Below the pieces are notes generated by a model, which worked only from the letters and a program-made list of their open reading frames with translations, was not told where the DNA came from and searched no databases. A program made the translations under genes and the position numbers. Positions 18,226 through 30,600 of a DNA stretch of 64,000 nt are shown here, piece after piece. Positions within the stretch are counted from its first letter, which is position 1. Each line of letters begins with the position of its first letter. Origin of the DNA: Trissonchulus latispiculum (lineage: Eukaryota > Nematoda > Enoplea > Enoplida > Ironidae); contig JASAND010006820.1 in NCBI GenBank assembly GCA_030248195.1, positions 62,001-126,000 on the forward strand, given 5' to 3'.

Positions 18226-19517
18226 CATAATGAATGTAAACTAACTCGCTCCTCAGGCGACTAATATAAGCTGAACTAGCTCTTAACCAGCTTAACCAGA
18301 AACGGTTATAGTTAGGGTTAGAGGGGAGAGTTAGAAGTTAAATGTAAATAGAAGGAAAATTGATTAGGAATTAGGTAGGCTGTTAGGTTTACGTGTTTAC
18401 GAAAGGAGAGGATCTATCTTCGACTAGCCAACACAAATCGTATAATAACTGTAGCGCTATGTTTAGGGTCTTAAAATAGAAAAATTAATGGTTTGAGGTA
18501 AAATTTAAATTATGCGCATGAAGCTAGCAGTACATGTTATTTAAAATTGGATTTTACATATGAAACATCACGAAATTATCGGGTTTCCCAATAAAAATAG
18601 CAATACAATATTTAGGCGGAGTTTGGGGGATTTTTGGGGAATTGTATGGGGAAACAGCGAAAGTTAGGACTATAAGAGGGCTTGTAAGGGGGTGATAGCG
18701 GGGTCGGTATTACCCACATTACACTATGTTTCTGCTTGCGATATTATTTAATAAGTAACGATCGTTCAAGGTGGATGTTTCCAAAGAGGATCCTCAAATG
18801 GGCAAATTGTTAGAAAACCAGAGAACTTAATTGTCCTGTTCTCTTATGTATTAATTAACCCTCTTCTGCCCAAGACTTTTCGGGGAAAGCGGCTCAAAAT
18901 GACCAATTTTACATTTTTGGCTGCCATTTTTTACTGGGAGCACCTAAGGAGACATGACTACCATCAATCGATAGAGAACTAATTCTCTACAGTTTTAAAT
19001 CCGGCGTTTTCTGGTCTCTGATGCACCCAGAACAAGTTAGAAGCCGCCAAAGTCGGACAAAGTGCGAAGTTTTGTTAAACTTTCATTGAAAAAATCCAAT
19101 AAATTTATTTCCATGTGCAAGACTTGATTCTGAGACGGGATCAACTATATGTTAATTTAATCTGCATAACCTCCTCTACCGCCTAGTAGAATTGCATTGC
19201 AGCCGACTAATTGCAACCAATGTTAGAATCGTTTCAAATGAACACAGAAACATAGCACTAAATTTGCCGAATCATCTAGTACACCAAAGGGCAGCCGCTT
19301 TATTAACAACTATTGAACTTATTACTCCGAATTATAGTGTGGGTGTCGAAAAAATGGAGCACGTAATTAGAGCGCCATTGTGAAACGGAGTTTGCTTTTT
19401 GGAACAGATGCCAAAAATCACCACTTGTGCCAAATGGCCGCCGCGGGCATAAAAGGGTTAATGACGCATCCAATGTTAGAAAGAAAATAATAATCCAAGC
19501 GGTTCGGTTGATTGCAG
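18226..19517. other. Rest of caspase intron 3, no feature seen
   Basis: AT-rich, with scattered GGTTAG words near 18300. No coding or repeat structure that I can support. Confidence 0.55.
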
Positions 19518-19737
19518 GACATGCGTAGCGTACTGTATGAATTCTCTAAAACAGACGATCATTGGAGGTGCGATTCTGTGGTGGTGATAATTTTATGCCA
19601 TGGAACGAAAGAGCAACTACATGGCATAGACGGCAAGTTCATTCATGTGGGAACAGCGCTGGACGAATTTAATGGCAGAGAATGTCCTGCCTTGGCAGGA
19701 AAGCCCAAACTATTCTTCATTCAGGCTTGCCGCGGAG
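19518..19737 (+). CDS. Caspase exon 4 (catalytic His and Cys)
   Basis: The acceptor ATTGCAG precedes 73 codons plus one base, ending GGAG|GTATAT. It encodes 'DMRSVLYEFSKTD', the catalytic His in 'IILCHG' (most caspases have SHG here), 'GIDGKFIHV', and the active-site 'FFIQACRG'. The phase-1 end completes a Gly codon with exon 5, restoring the family's 'QACRGD'. This is the most diagnostic exon of the gene. Confidence 0.93.
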
Positions 19738-19976
19738 GTATATTTTCCTGTTTTAGTACCTTAACATTAAGATTTATTCAGAAACGGATAGGCAGTGTGA
19801 GGTTCCTCGGAGTAGGTCTTTCTCAAATGTATGGTTAAATTAGGAATGATTAGTTACTCCTGTGTAGGGACCTTGGTTACTTATCTACACTTCTAAATCA
19901 ACAAGTTACCCCTAAAAGGGGAAATATTTCGCCGCAAGGGAGATAGTGCATTGCTTTCCGTCAAATAGCAACTACA

Positions 19977-20004
19977 TGTATGTATATATATATGTATATA
20001 TATA
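19977..20004. repeat. Short TATA-type microsatellite
   Basis: 'TGTATATATATATGTATATA' and neighbours, in caspase intron 4. Confidence 0.7.
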
Positions 20005-20051
20005 CTGCATGGAGTGTTAACGTTTTGTGATTGTGTTTATGTGCCAACTTG

Positions 20052-20206
20052 TAGAGTTTTAGAACGGCCGAGCAGCCGGCGGCTTTTGAGCCGGTTGCCC
20101 TCCCCCACTGTGTGTATGTCGGGCCGTTCGGCCGGCCGTTGGTCGTTCTGTCGTTTAGCCGCGGGCTGGCCGTTGGCAAGTTCCACCCGGCCGTTTTAAA
20201 ACACTA
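20052..20206. mobile_element. hAT-like MITE, 155 bp, CGGCCG-rich
   Basis: Ends TAGAGTTTTAGAACGGCCG and the complement of TAGTGTTTTAAAACGGCCG; flanked by CCAACTTG (20044-20051) and CTAACTTG (20207-20214), a near-perfect 8-bp duplication. The interior is built of GGCCG words. Same style as 17861-18217 but a different family. Confidence 0.75.
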
Positions 20207-21109
20207 CTAACTTGGTATTAATACGAATTAACATTTCAATACAAAAATAAGTTTACTAATTGTCGTTGACTAATCCGGTACTCAAAGAATGAACTACACC
20301 GAATATTTGGATTTTTTGAGCTTTGCCCCTTCCTCTTTAGCCATAATTTCTGATTTTTTGACCAGTATTTAAAACAGTTTGTGAAGGGAGAGACGCACTT
20401 GAAGTTGCTGAAAGTTCAAAATATTTAAGAATTTGATAATTTCAAACCTTTTAGTCTGTAATGGAGACCGAGGGGAACCAAAACATTTTTGTCTCAGATT
20501 TTGCTAAAGATTGTGTGATATCGGAGATCAAATTGTTGAGTTGTCTCGGTTCCCCACAAACGTAAATATTAAAAAATTTTTGTCGTCGTATAAAACAATA
20601 TTTTCGGCATTGCAGGGGTAGCTAAATTTACAAACGTAAGCATGGGCATTGCATACAACGGGTTGAACAAAATTTTCAGTTCTGAACTGGGTCCACCGGT
20701 TACAGATATTTTGCCTTCGGCAAAATAAAAATTAAATTTTTTGTAACTGCTATTGCTGCTTCCAAATAGTATTTGCGACTTTGTTACATCAAGAGTCTAG
20801 ATTAAATGAAAGATTAACCATACAAGGTATTTGATGGCGTTCGTAGTCTACCTGACAAAATTAGGAAGGACGTTTCTAAATTTATTGGCGGAATTGTACC
20901 ATCGAATTATAGATCTGTCAGACTTTTCAGTTGTAAATCTCATACAAATGGCACAATAAAACGAATTTACGACTATTCAGGTACTGTTTCAAGTGAGCAC
21001 CACGCCTCAAAATGCGCAGACATAAATGAAGCAACAACACACTTGAATCTCATTTGCATACTTTGCATGAAGCATTATTCTATTTTCAATTCCTGTCAAG
21101 GCGGGCAAT

Positions 21110-21300
21110 GTACAAGTGTAAGTTGTAGCACTGCCAGAAGTGCACTCAGAGATTTGTATGCACACTAGCAGGCGAAGCTCCGAGTGAAGGGCACGAGTGC
21201 GCAAAGCGCACGAGTGCCCTTCACGAGGGCTTCGCCTGCAAGTGAGCTCACAAATTTCTGTGAGCACAGCAAGCACTACAACTACTAACTGGCTTGTAAT
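21110..21300. repeat. Long hairpin with 35-bp inner arms
   Basis: Inner arms 21168-21202 and 21206-21239 begin 'GCAGGCGAAG' and end in its complement, with an AAA loop between 'AGTGCGC' and 'GCGCACG'. Weaker pairing continues outward ('GTTGTAGCACTG' with 'AGCACTACAAC'). Confidence 0.8.
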
Positions 21301-21522
21301 ATGGCTCAAAAACAGAAGACATTTAGTCTTCTATATGTCATGTCTTTAAAGACTGACATTTGACTTCAAAATTCAGTCGTTTATATATTATTCAACCTAA
21401 TTTGCATATTTCTTTCGGTAGAAAGTATATAAGGGGGAGAAATTCTTTATCATTGCAGTCAGCTTTGCTGGCTGTCAGCAGCCTCGGTGCATACTCCGAC
21501 AGGAGAGCAGCGAAGGCTTACC

Positions 21523-21570
21523 TGCACGCTACACCGTGCAGTACAATTGTACTGCACGGTGTAGCGTGCA
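21523..21570. repeat. 48-bp perfect palindrome
   Basis: A spacerless inverted repeat centred between 21546 and 21547. The left half starts TGCACGCTACACCGTGCAGT and runs into ACAA; the right half is its exact complement. Confidence 0.95.
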
Positions 21571-22260
21571 ATTCAATTGTACGCAGGCGGTTGTAGCATG
21601 GCTTGATTACACTGAGCCATGTTACAATTTCTGTTCAGCGTAAAAAAATATTTAATACTGCCCCTCCATTAAAATTTAATTTGCGAAAAAAACTTATTAT
21701 TATTCCGAAGAACACAGGTTATTTCCACAACCCGTTTTATCCAGGAAATTTGCTCACTAATATGTTTTGACCATGGAACATTTTAAGGAAAAAACAGTAG
21801 CAGCTAGATTAACGCACTAATCATAGGCATTACTGCTAGCCGAACAAAATTTTCAGTTCAAATGTATGTCAACCCGTTACAAATATTTCGCCTTTGGCGA
21901 AATAAAAAAAGATGGCAGAAAGTTAGTTAGGAGGAATCTTTTGTCCTGCGCAGTCGTGGATGAGGCCTTGTTTTAGTGTGAGTGTGGAGTAACTTGCTGT
22001 TGCCCTTTTTATCATTGTCCGCCTGCTCTTGTCTATTTTTTGTACTTTTCCTTAAAATAAACCCGTAGAAGGAATTTTAAGCAGGCTTCATCTAGTTTAA
22101 TTGAGGTAATTGTGCGAATTCACCGTCAGCCATAAACACTCACCGACGTTAGGGCTCGGGTTGAGCAAAAATAAAAGACCTGTCGCCATCAGGCGTAGCA
22201 GGGAAACTGAGATCAACTGGAAATTAAACTAGGATAATTGGGGGATAGCTTAATGCCCTA

Positions 22261-23072
22261 GGGCCTATTTCATCATTAGTCACAAGTTCACAAGTTTACA
22301 AGCCACAAGCAATTTCGGTTTCATCAACGATTAGTTATAAGCCACAAGTCACAAGCAAAGTCCCTGCCTGTGACAAGTTGCCCGCCCACAAGTTGATTTT
22401 GCAGTTGCGGTTTCATCAAGCCTCAAGCCACAAGTCACAAGTTCACAAGTCCCTGCAAACAGCTGCAAAATCCCACAAGACAAAGTATCGCCTGTGACAC
22501 TAAAATTTTAATTAATAAAAATTAATATTAAATGAATTTACTCGTTTAATGAAGGACGACGACACTTTCTCGAAAGCGGAACAATTAACAAATAAAATGG
22601 CCTAAATCTTGCTAAAATTTGCAGCGCCAACTTTTGGTATGAATTTGAAACTTTTTCAATGTATTAAACTGATTATTTACGCTGATATATACAATTTTCA
22701 TTCGTGTATCTAAAATGTGGTAATTCTTTACTTAATTTGCTATTCTTGTATTCATTTCTTTATTTTCAATTTGCTTATTTAATTACTGAGCAATATAACT
22801 TTCTAAAAATCTTCCGTTCGCTGAATAATTCTTGAATTACTGTTTTTTTGTTTACGGTAGTTCTTTGGTTTCAAATTGCTTCCCCACAAGTACTTTCCTG
22901 AACTTGTGAGCTCTGACGTCATTTCAGCGTGCCATTTACTTGTGGCTTGTGACTTGTGGCCACAAGTTGTCTGCAAATTTTGATAAAACCCACTTTTGCG
23001 TAACTTGTGGCCGCAAGCCACAAGTTCACAAATTGTGGCTTGTCAACTTGTGACTAATGACGAAATCGGCCC
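22261..23072. mobile_element. Inverted-repeat element with CACAAG-word arms
   Basis: Ends 'GGGCCTATTTCATCATTAGT' and, at the right, the complement of GGGGCCGATTTCGTCATTAGT. Both arms are made of reiterated CACAAGTT and CACAAGCC words (complement on the right). The middle is AT-rich without an ORF. Non-autonomous DNA element. Confidence 0.8.
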
Positions 23073-23847
23073 CTTCTCTGCCCCTGTGGTTTGTCTGTCG
23101 ATGCACTATTCGTAGCTTGCTAGCTGTGATTGAGACTTGCTGAGGGTAAAGATTCTTTTTCCTGCGTGTAATCAATCAACAGTTTGGTAATTTAAGCCTG
23201 ATTTGATGCAATTCTTTGGGGATAATTATTAACGAATTTGTTATTGCGCACTTTCACTAATCGATAAGCGGTTGCGTAGTCACAGTTGCCAGGGCCTATT
23301 CTTGAATTTAAAAACATATATGTCGCTAATTCAATGAAATCGCAGGTTGGGATGTGGATTTGATTGTTGTACTGAAAACTAATAAAACTACTGATTGTTT
23401 TCGGTTGACTCTAAGAATACAAAAACTCGCCCATGTGTTGAAGAAAGGAGAGGCATCAGAGCATTATCGAACAGCAAACATGCATTCATAGGACTTAACC
23501 GGTTAATATGTTCCGCTACAACGGACTAAAAATTCAGCTTCCCTTGTCCATGCAGTAACCTTCAGCGGGCCTAATAATTTACTAGACAAAAGTTGTTAGA
23601 AACGTCAGTTTCACTAAGCTATTATTCTCATTATTACTTTATTATACATCACTATTAAATTCCATTGTACTCTGTTCCAGAGTTTGTAGCTAGAAGATAT
23701 TAAAGATTTTGTGCATAAAGTTAAGTGAATATAATCGTATTTTGCCATCTATCCCAGCAGTAACTTAAAGCTCAAAATATATATTAGAAATACATTTTTA
23801 CATCACTATGCGCTCTTATGATTGCTCTTTTATTTTCTGTATTGTAG
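23073..23847. other. End of caspase intron 4, no feature seen
   Basis: AT-rich intron sequence before exon 5. Confidence 0.55.
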
Positions 23848-23964
23848 ATAAGAAAGATTACGGATGTGAAATTATTCAGTTTGTTGCGCAGGGCCCTGCA
23901 GAAGTAATTCATGCCATACTGCCTGAGGAGGCTGATTTCCTTGTTGCTCAAAGCACTGCACCAG
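23848..23964 (+). CDS. Caspase exon 5 (linker and start of small subunit)
   Basis: This exon lies between the acceptor ATTGTAG and the donor CCAG|GTAGAT. It completes the Asp after QACRG, then encodes a linker and the start of the small subunit, 'EEADFLVAQSTAPG'. In caspases this 'ADFLVAYST.PG' strand leads into the substrate-binding loop. It ends in phase 1 and joins exon 6 to give Gly-Tyr-Val-Ser. Confidence 0.88.
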
Positions 23965-24491
23965 GTAGATTGCAGTTAATGCTGAAGATAGGTTAGCTTA
24001 GAGCATAAAAAGCACAAGCGCATCTTGTGAAGCACAGCACAGCATGTGAAGCACATCTTCTACTCTTTTTCCAGGTCCAATCAAATCGACAGCCAGGTAT
24101 CAGAATGTGTAAACAGAATGGTTTATCTTTGTATAGAGACTGCAAGATTTGTACCAAGATTATCAAGAAAATCAATGTGTTTTGCAATTCGGGATTATTC
24201 ATCAACTTATGATATCCACTTATTCCCTTAATCCTCCATAAAAACGTCTACTTACAAACAACCCGTTATGACAGAAAGTGTGTTGCACCTTTCCCTGATT
24301 TCAACACATAGATAAATGGATCTACAAAGCCATTGACCCTGAATTATCCTGAGTAATCCTTGACTGAACTTCATAAAAACTTTAAACGTACAACAACGTG
24401 CAAGAGACAAGCACTGGCAGCCGATGAGAATTTTGTGGGTTAGGGTTATTTCCAGGAGCAACTTTACTTTTTCTCCTTTTTTTATTTTTAG

Positions 24492-24601
24492 GCTACGTCT
24501 CCAAACGACATAAAAAGAATGGCAGCTGGTTTATCCAAGCATTATGCGAGGTTTTTGCCCGGTACGCACACAAGGAGGACATTCTAAGTCTTCTTACCAG
24601 A
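24492..24601 (+). CDS. Caspase exon 6 (small subunit core)
   Basis: Acceptor TTTTTAG, donor AGA|GTAAGA. It encodes 'GYVSKRHKKNGSWFIQALC' and 'EDILSLLTR'. The Arg of 'SKRH' matches the conserved Arg of the family 'SWRN' loop, although the Trp is replaced by Lys. GSWFIQ and LLTRV are standard small-subunit motifs. It ends in phase 0, in frame with exon 7, across a 6.4-kb intron. Confidence 0.9.
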
Positions 24602-27600
24602 GTAAGACGTCGCGTTCATTGCTGCGAAATATGTGTAATGAAATTACTGTTTCTGTTACCATATTTGTTGTTTCATTCAGTAAAAAGGTGTTTCGCGTTA
24701 TTACAGCCTCACCTAGCAACTAGGAATAGGTTATTAATAGCTAGTGTAAGATGGTCTATGTAAAGAATAATCTAGGCCTTACCCGGAAATCTACTAAAAA
24801 AGGTTAATCCAGTGAGTTATTAATTGGTCCTGTTGAAGATCTCATGGCCAGTCCAGTAATCTATGCCAGGTAATTGTATAGAGGATCAAGCCTTATTTGC
24901 TACTGTCAATTGTATCTTGTACCTGCATTACCTGTCTGTCAGAACTGCCAGAATTGCCTTAAAATCACCATAATTTGGTTAATTATCAGGGCTTAATCAG
25001 GGTGTTCTAACTGTGTTCCCGCGGCCGTATTGAGGCCCTCGAACTACACTAATTAGTAGACTTATTAGGTGCTAGAACTGCCTAAAAATACGAATAATTG
25101 CCTAGTCTATCTCAACTCTTAGTGCAAGGATTCGAACCTTTGACCTTTTGCCCTTTTGTACGTGTGTGGGACGGCCGTATTGAGGTCTCCCACATCTGCA
25201 TAAACCCCTATTACATCAGACTTGTGTAAGGGCGGTCGTATCTGAGACCCCCTTTAATCCTCCTGTCTTTCCCTGTTCCTGTCAGCGTTACGCAATGGCC
25301 AATTACGGCCTAAAATCCCCTTAAACAGCAAGAAAACACATTATTATTCATCTTATTCCTACATTTGCACAACATACAAGAACGTTTACACAATAAGAAG
25401 TTGTTTTCTTCTTTAATTCCTGAAACAGCAAAAAGTACAAGTTAAATTACACATCTTAAATCCTACGTTTTGGTTTTAATTCCATTATCTAAGGAGTTCT
25501 CAACTCCTCCCCCTTTTTCTTTTCCCTTGTACGGGTCGGCCTTTTATCTTTGACCGCCCGTCCGTTTGTCTGGAGAGCGAGGAAAGCTCCCAGACCTTAC
25601 GTGAACGAATGCCATTCATGCATTCATTCACGTAAGTCTTACAATAGTGACCTTATAAGGGTCACCGCTGACCTCCCACCCACAAAAGGCTGAATCCAGC
25701 CTTGCATTACTCAGCACAAATATAGGTAGGTAATACAAAATATACATATATACAGTCATAATAATAATAGTAGGTACTTAGGTACTTAACTAACTAAGTA
25801 TATAGGTATTTGTTAGTAATTCTAGGTAGTTTTAGTCTTTATTTTAACTTAGGTACCTACGATTCTTACGTAATTTGTTTTTCATTTTCTCTTTCCGTTG
25901 GGTCCTTGATGGACCAAACAGGTGAGGTCCCTTTGCTTTCTACTAAACAAAGGGAGCCCTTTGTTCTGGCCGCTGGAGGACCAAGTTCTTGAAAATATTG
26001 GAGTTTCTGTTTACTCCAAATTTATGGGCCCCAGCAGAGACCCCTAAAACTTGATACTTAAAATCCGGCCTTTGGCCTCCTTTCTGTCTGATTTAGGGGT
26101 CATCTGTTCCCATTAATTTGGGGGTCCTCCAGCCGCCAGACGCGCCTGTGGGCTACCGTAGGTCACGACTCGGTAGCCCAATAGCAAAAGCGTGATCATT
26201 CGAAACACCCAATCAGAAGCTAGCAAGCTTAAGGCCAACCCCCTGCTGGGGTCTCGACTGCAATTAGCAGTTTGCAGTCAGTGCTTGGCTGGCAGTCGGG
26301 GAGAGAGGTTGCTCTCTCTCCCCTTAGAAACATTAGCATTGTTATTCCCCACTTTGTCCGTATGTCTCCGGGGGAGATGTGTTCTGTGCCAATTATACGG
26401 AGGCCTGAACTTAAGCATCTCCCTCCTTCCCCCCTTTTTCCCCGTAGGGTTTTTATTTCAGCAACTGCAGCCAGGCACTCACGTTCCTGGCCGCCCCCGT
26501 GAGCCCATATGTCTTCGGACGGCTCACGGGGTGCACTGCTTCTGACCCGGGGACCCTTATGCCTGAAAGGCGGTCCCCGGGTCCCACACTCTCACGATTT
26601 ACCCGGGGTCTTCGGACCCCGGAAGACCATTTTGTAGCACTTTTCGGGCCCAGTGCCCATTATTTTTGTAGCTGTAATTGTGAGGGTGTGGGCCTTTCGC
26701 CCCACCCTCTGGGGTAGTGTCTGTATTTTTATGCGTTTTTCCCTGGTGATTTGCGAGCAGCCGAACCTCGCAAATCACTCTCAAAACAAAAAGGATTTTA
26801 AAAACCGTTATTCTCTTCGTTTTATGTATTTTTCCCAAAAGGCCCTTTTTGGCCCCATCCACAAACAAACGGTCGTGGGTTTATTTTCTAGTCAAAACCC
26901 ACTCTAAAACCACTATTTTATCTCTTTTTAACCTTCCCAGTTTCACTCCCAAAAGCCACTTTCAACTCCCAAAAATGACATAAACTTGGGTAGTTAGTTT
27001 TAAGGGAGGACCCTCACCTACCCACCGTGAGGAAGGGGAGTTAGGCCACTCCCCGGGAGTAGGTCTTTCAGGTTAGGTCCCCCCACAACCCCCACAGCCG
27101 GCAACTAGAGTTGCCGGCCATGTTTGCTATCACAAATCCAAAGCCACTGTCGTAATCTTGTCCTGTGTTTTTTAATAATTGCCGGATAAAAGCATGAGGT
27201 TTTCCAAAACACCTTAAAAGCGGAAAGCTCAACCTTGTAAATACCGTTTAATCTAATAATTATTAAGACGTTAACTGGGAACTACCGGCTTCCCGTGTCT
27301 TTAAAGCTGTCCTTAGCTTGTTTTCTGTAATAATTGCTATAACAGCAATTATTGTTCCCCATTGGCTTTTGCACACGCACAAATACCAAAACAAAGCAAA
27401 AAACACACGGATGATCACGTGGGAATGGCCATTCCTGGGCCATTCCCGAAATATAATGCACTTCCACGCGTTCGTAGCTAGTTATGAGAACTAGTTAGGC
27501 TAGTATCCTGGGAATTAGCCCCATCTTAGTACTGTTAGGACCGTAGTTTGTGCTGTGTCGTATGAATGTGACTCCTCACGTAAACTCCTCCAGCTGAGGT

Positions 27601-30600
27601 TGTGAGAGAAGTCAAGTGTGCGTGAGGTGTGAATGTTGCGTAACTGTGTTTGAATAATTGTGCGAGTGAGTGTGACTGCATGACTGAAATTGTATGCGTG
27701 AAATAGTATAGTTACGACTGTCTGTGTGTGTGTGTGCCTACTGTCTAAATGAGCGTGTGAAAGTGGTACGCTAGTGTGTGTGAATCTGTATGAATGAAAT
27801 TACGTCATGTCTGCTGTGTGTTAATAATTGTATGAATGGGACTGCTCATGTAAACCCCTCGTGGAGGTCTTGAGTGTAGTCCGTAGGGAAATAGATAGTT
27901 AAATAATAATAATAAGCAGTAGTTAGGCATAACTATTAGGACATTATAAACAGTCAGGTTAGGTTAGGAATAACAGTTTAGTTAGGTGTTAGTCAGTTTA
28001 GTAGTTATAGTTAGTGTCAGTAGTTTTAGTTATAGTAATCATAGTTAGTACCAATAACAGCGGTTAATATGGTAGTGTTAGTTAGGGTTGTTAATAATTG
28101 TTAGTTGTCATTAGTGTGTGAAATCCGGTTGTAGATTGACCCCCAGAAGCCTGCGTAAGTCACCCGGTTCAGGGTGCAGGTCCTCTGCAAGAAAGGGGTA
28201 ATTTACCATTGTCCAGTTAGGTTTCTAAGCCCAGGGTAAGAGGGTTGGTAACCTCATTTGCATAATTGCGATAATATGTTCTAGGTACCCAATGGTAGGT
28301 TACCAACCCAGGTTAGGGTTATAATTGTCGTTATTAAGTCTAGTTAGGCCTGTAGGGTATGAAATAGGCCTCAGTTAGTGTCAGGTAGTCTGTAGCAAAT
28401 AATAATCAGTAGTAATCGGTAATATGTGACAGTATCCTGTCTAGTGGCCAGATTTGGGCCTTAATTAAGTATTAATCGTCAGTTACAACAAATAGGTTAC
28501 TCTTCATATACTGGGCAATACGTAGTAATTAGATCAGGTCAGTCTAGCTATAGTTTAGGTCTGTAATAGATGCTGAGTAGTGCCTACGTGACTCCGTGCC
28601 CGTGAGAGGCTCGGCCAGAGCCTCATTTGCATATTTAGCCAAGTAGGCCGGAACGGCCCACGCTTGGCCCTCTTCGTTTGTTTGATCTTCAAAAACGTCA
28701 ATTTTCATCTGTTTGCAACCTAAAATCATAAAATAACACATTACACATTACACAATACACAATTCGGGCCTCAAGCCCGCACGTGAAAGCCAATCGGTCC
28801 GGACAATAGTTGCTGGGGTTTTAATCCCCACCACCTCTGTTTCTAATGGGTTTTAACCCATTTGATTCAGGTAGCCCGCCAGATCTCAGTATCAGTGCCT
28901 TGTCGGTTACCTGGAGCTCAGTGCCAATCAGTTGTCTATCCAGTGGTTCTGTCGCAGAGTATCAGTTGGTGGAGTCAGAGATCAGTCCAGTTCTTGTCAG
29001 TATCAGTATCAGTATCAGTACGGATCCGGAAGCAGATCCAGTTGTCAGTATCATCTCGGCTCTCACAATCGTGTCCTGTTCAGTCGTCTAGTAGGTATTT
29101 GTTTGGAACCTCTTTGGGTTGCGTCAATAACGCAGATCAGCGGAGCGTGCGGCTACTACCTGTCTCATCTTGGGAACTTTGAGTGAAACCTAAAACCGGT
29201 CTCTTTTGTAATCTCCAATCCAAAAGCATCATGTTCAGTGAAAGTGGTACAGCTTACGTGTTGATCCTCACCACTGAAGCCTCCCTCTAAACCGATTGAC
29301 GCTTTATTCACTGTCTCGTAACTTAATCTTGAGATAACTATCTGAGGAAGCCGATCCGACCTTTCCGACTATCCTCGACACTCTCCCAGCCTGTAATTGT
29401 CATTATCCCTTCTAGAGACGGAACTCTTCTCAAAATTCAGTCATTCTGGGCAGTCAATTATACGGAGACGCCAGAGCAAAGCCAACCTCGCTCCCACTCG
29501 ATTCGGATTATAAACAGTTGTTAATTAGTATATCGTGTGTGTGTGGTCCCAAGAGTTATTGTAAGGGACAGAGTCACAGTAGAGGCTAGCACAGAGCCTA
29601 AGAGTTGAGTTGAGCCAAAGCACATAGGATACCGGTCCTGTTAGTTAGTCTTTAGCAGCACTAGAGTGTGTTATACCTGAAGTAAGAGTACTGTAAAGAC
29701 CCCGAAACCGGATAACCAGCCCTAATCGCGAAAGTACCAGTCAAACTAAAACCAAAAGGCAATTCTGGCAGACAGTATCGTGTATTACTGTTGATTGTAA
29801 AACCATAACTGCAGTGAATCATTGTCTGCTGGAATTCGGTAATTCTGTGTGTCTATTTTGTAATAATAAACAATTATCTTTTTAGCTGCTTCGGCTTTCG
29901 TGTACGTTTCAGAGATCCCCAACTCTATCCGCATTGAGGTTAGAGTTGAACTGACAGTCGCCCATAGAGACTATAAATCCCGATTCCCCTGCCTAAAACG
30001 AACTCACCCCGTTAGACCCCATTTCAGGTCAGCTATTGAGCCCTGGTTGTCAGCATACCACTACAGCCGGAGCATCAATCTAAGCGAAGATCCATCTTTG
30101 CGTGCCGACCTTGACTCGTGCCTTGGATCCTGATCAGATCTAGTCTAGTCTAGCCTAGTCTATTCTAGAAGCCCTGACCAACTGCAGACGACCCCGAATC
30201 AAGCAAAAGTTTATTGGAGACTCGACCCCCTCCAATACACAGAGAAATCCAGTCCAGATCTGACAGAGTCCATTACATTTCTACGCTTTATCGAAAGGGT
30301 CCCTACCTCACTGCCAGTGGAGGGCCGAGCAAAGACTAGCGTTTGTAAAAACTAAGAAAATCCAATTTAGGATTACTATCCCCTCCCCTATTCAATTCGC
30401 TAAAAATGGCAAAAAATGGAAACCTGCCAGGTGTCGAATACGATAGCTTCTCCATTGCTGTTGATGCAATGACCGTTCTGATTGTCAGTGAGAGCATCTC
30501 GGTTCTGGCAGTTGACAGTGGCAGCATCCCCCTCCGTCTAAAAATGTGTACATTTGAACCTAAGCTGGCACTATCCCAAACCAACTGAGGTGACATGGCT

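Larger units (their letters stand above)
20640..21905. repeat. Two copies of a hairpin-tailed repeat in intron 4
   Basis: 'ACAAAATTTTCAGTTC', a CCGTTACA-like word and a small hairpin followed by AATAAAA occur at about 20665-20730 (TTTTGCCTTCGGCAAAAT) and again at about 21845-21905 (TATTTCGCCTTTGGCGAAATA). They may be the 3' ends of one non-autonomous family. Confidence 0.5.

Noticed and set aside
17860..18228. Arg/Pro/Gly-rich ORFs on both strands
   Set aside because: Encoded by the CCGGCC words of the hAT-like MITE.
30406..30588. 60-codon ORF in caspase intron 6
   Set aside because: No homology visible, no splice sites in phase with neighbouring caspase exons.
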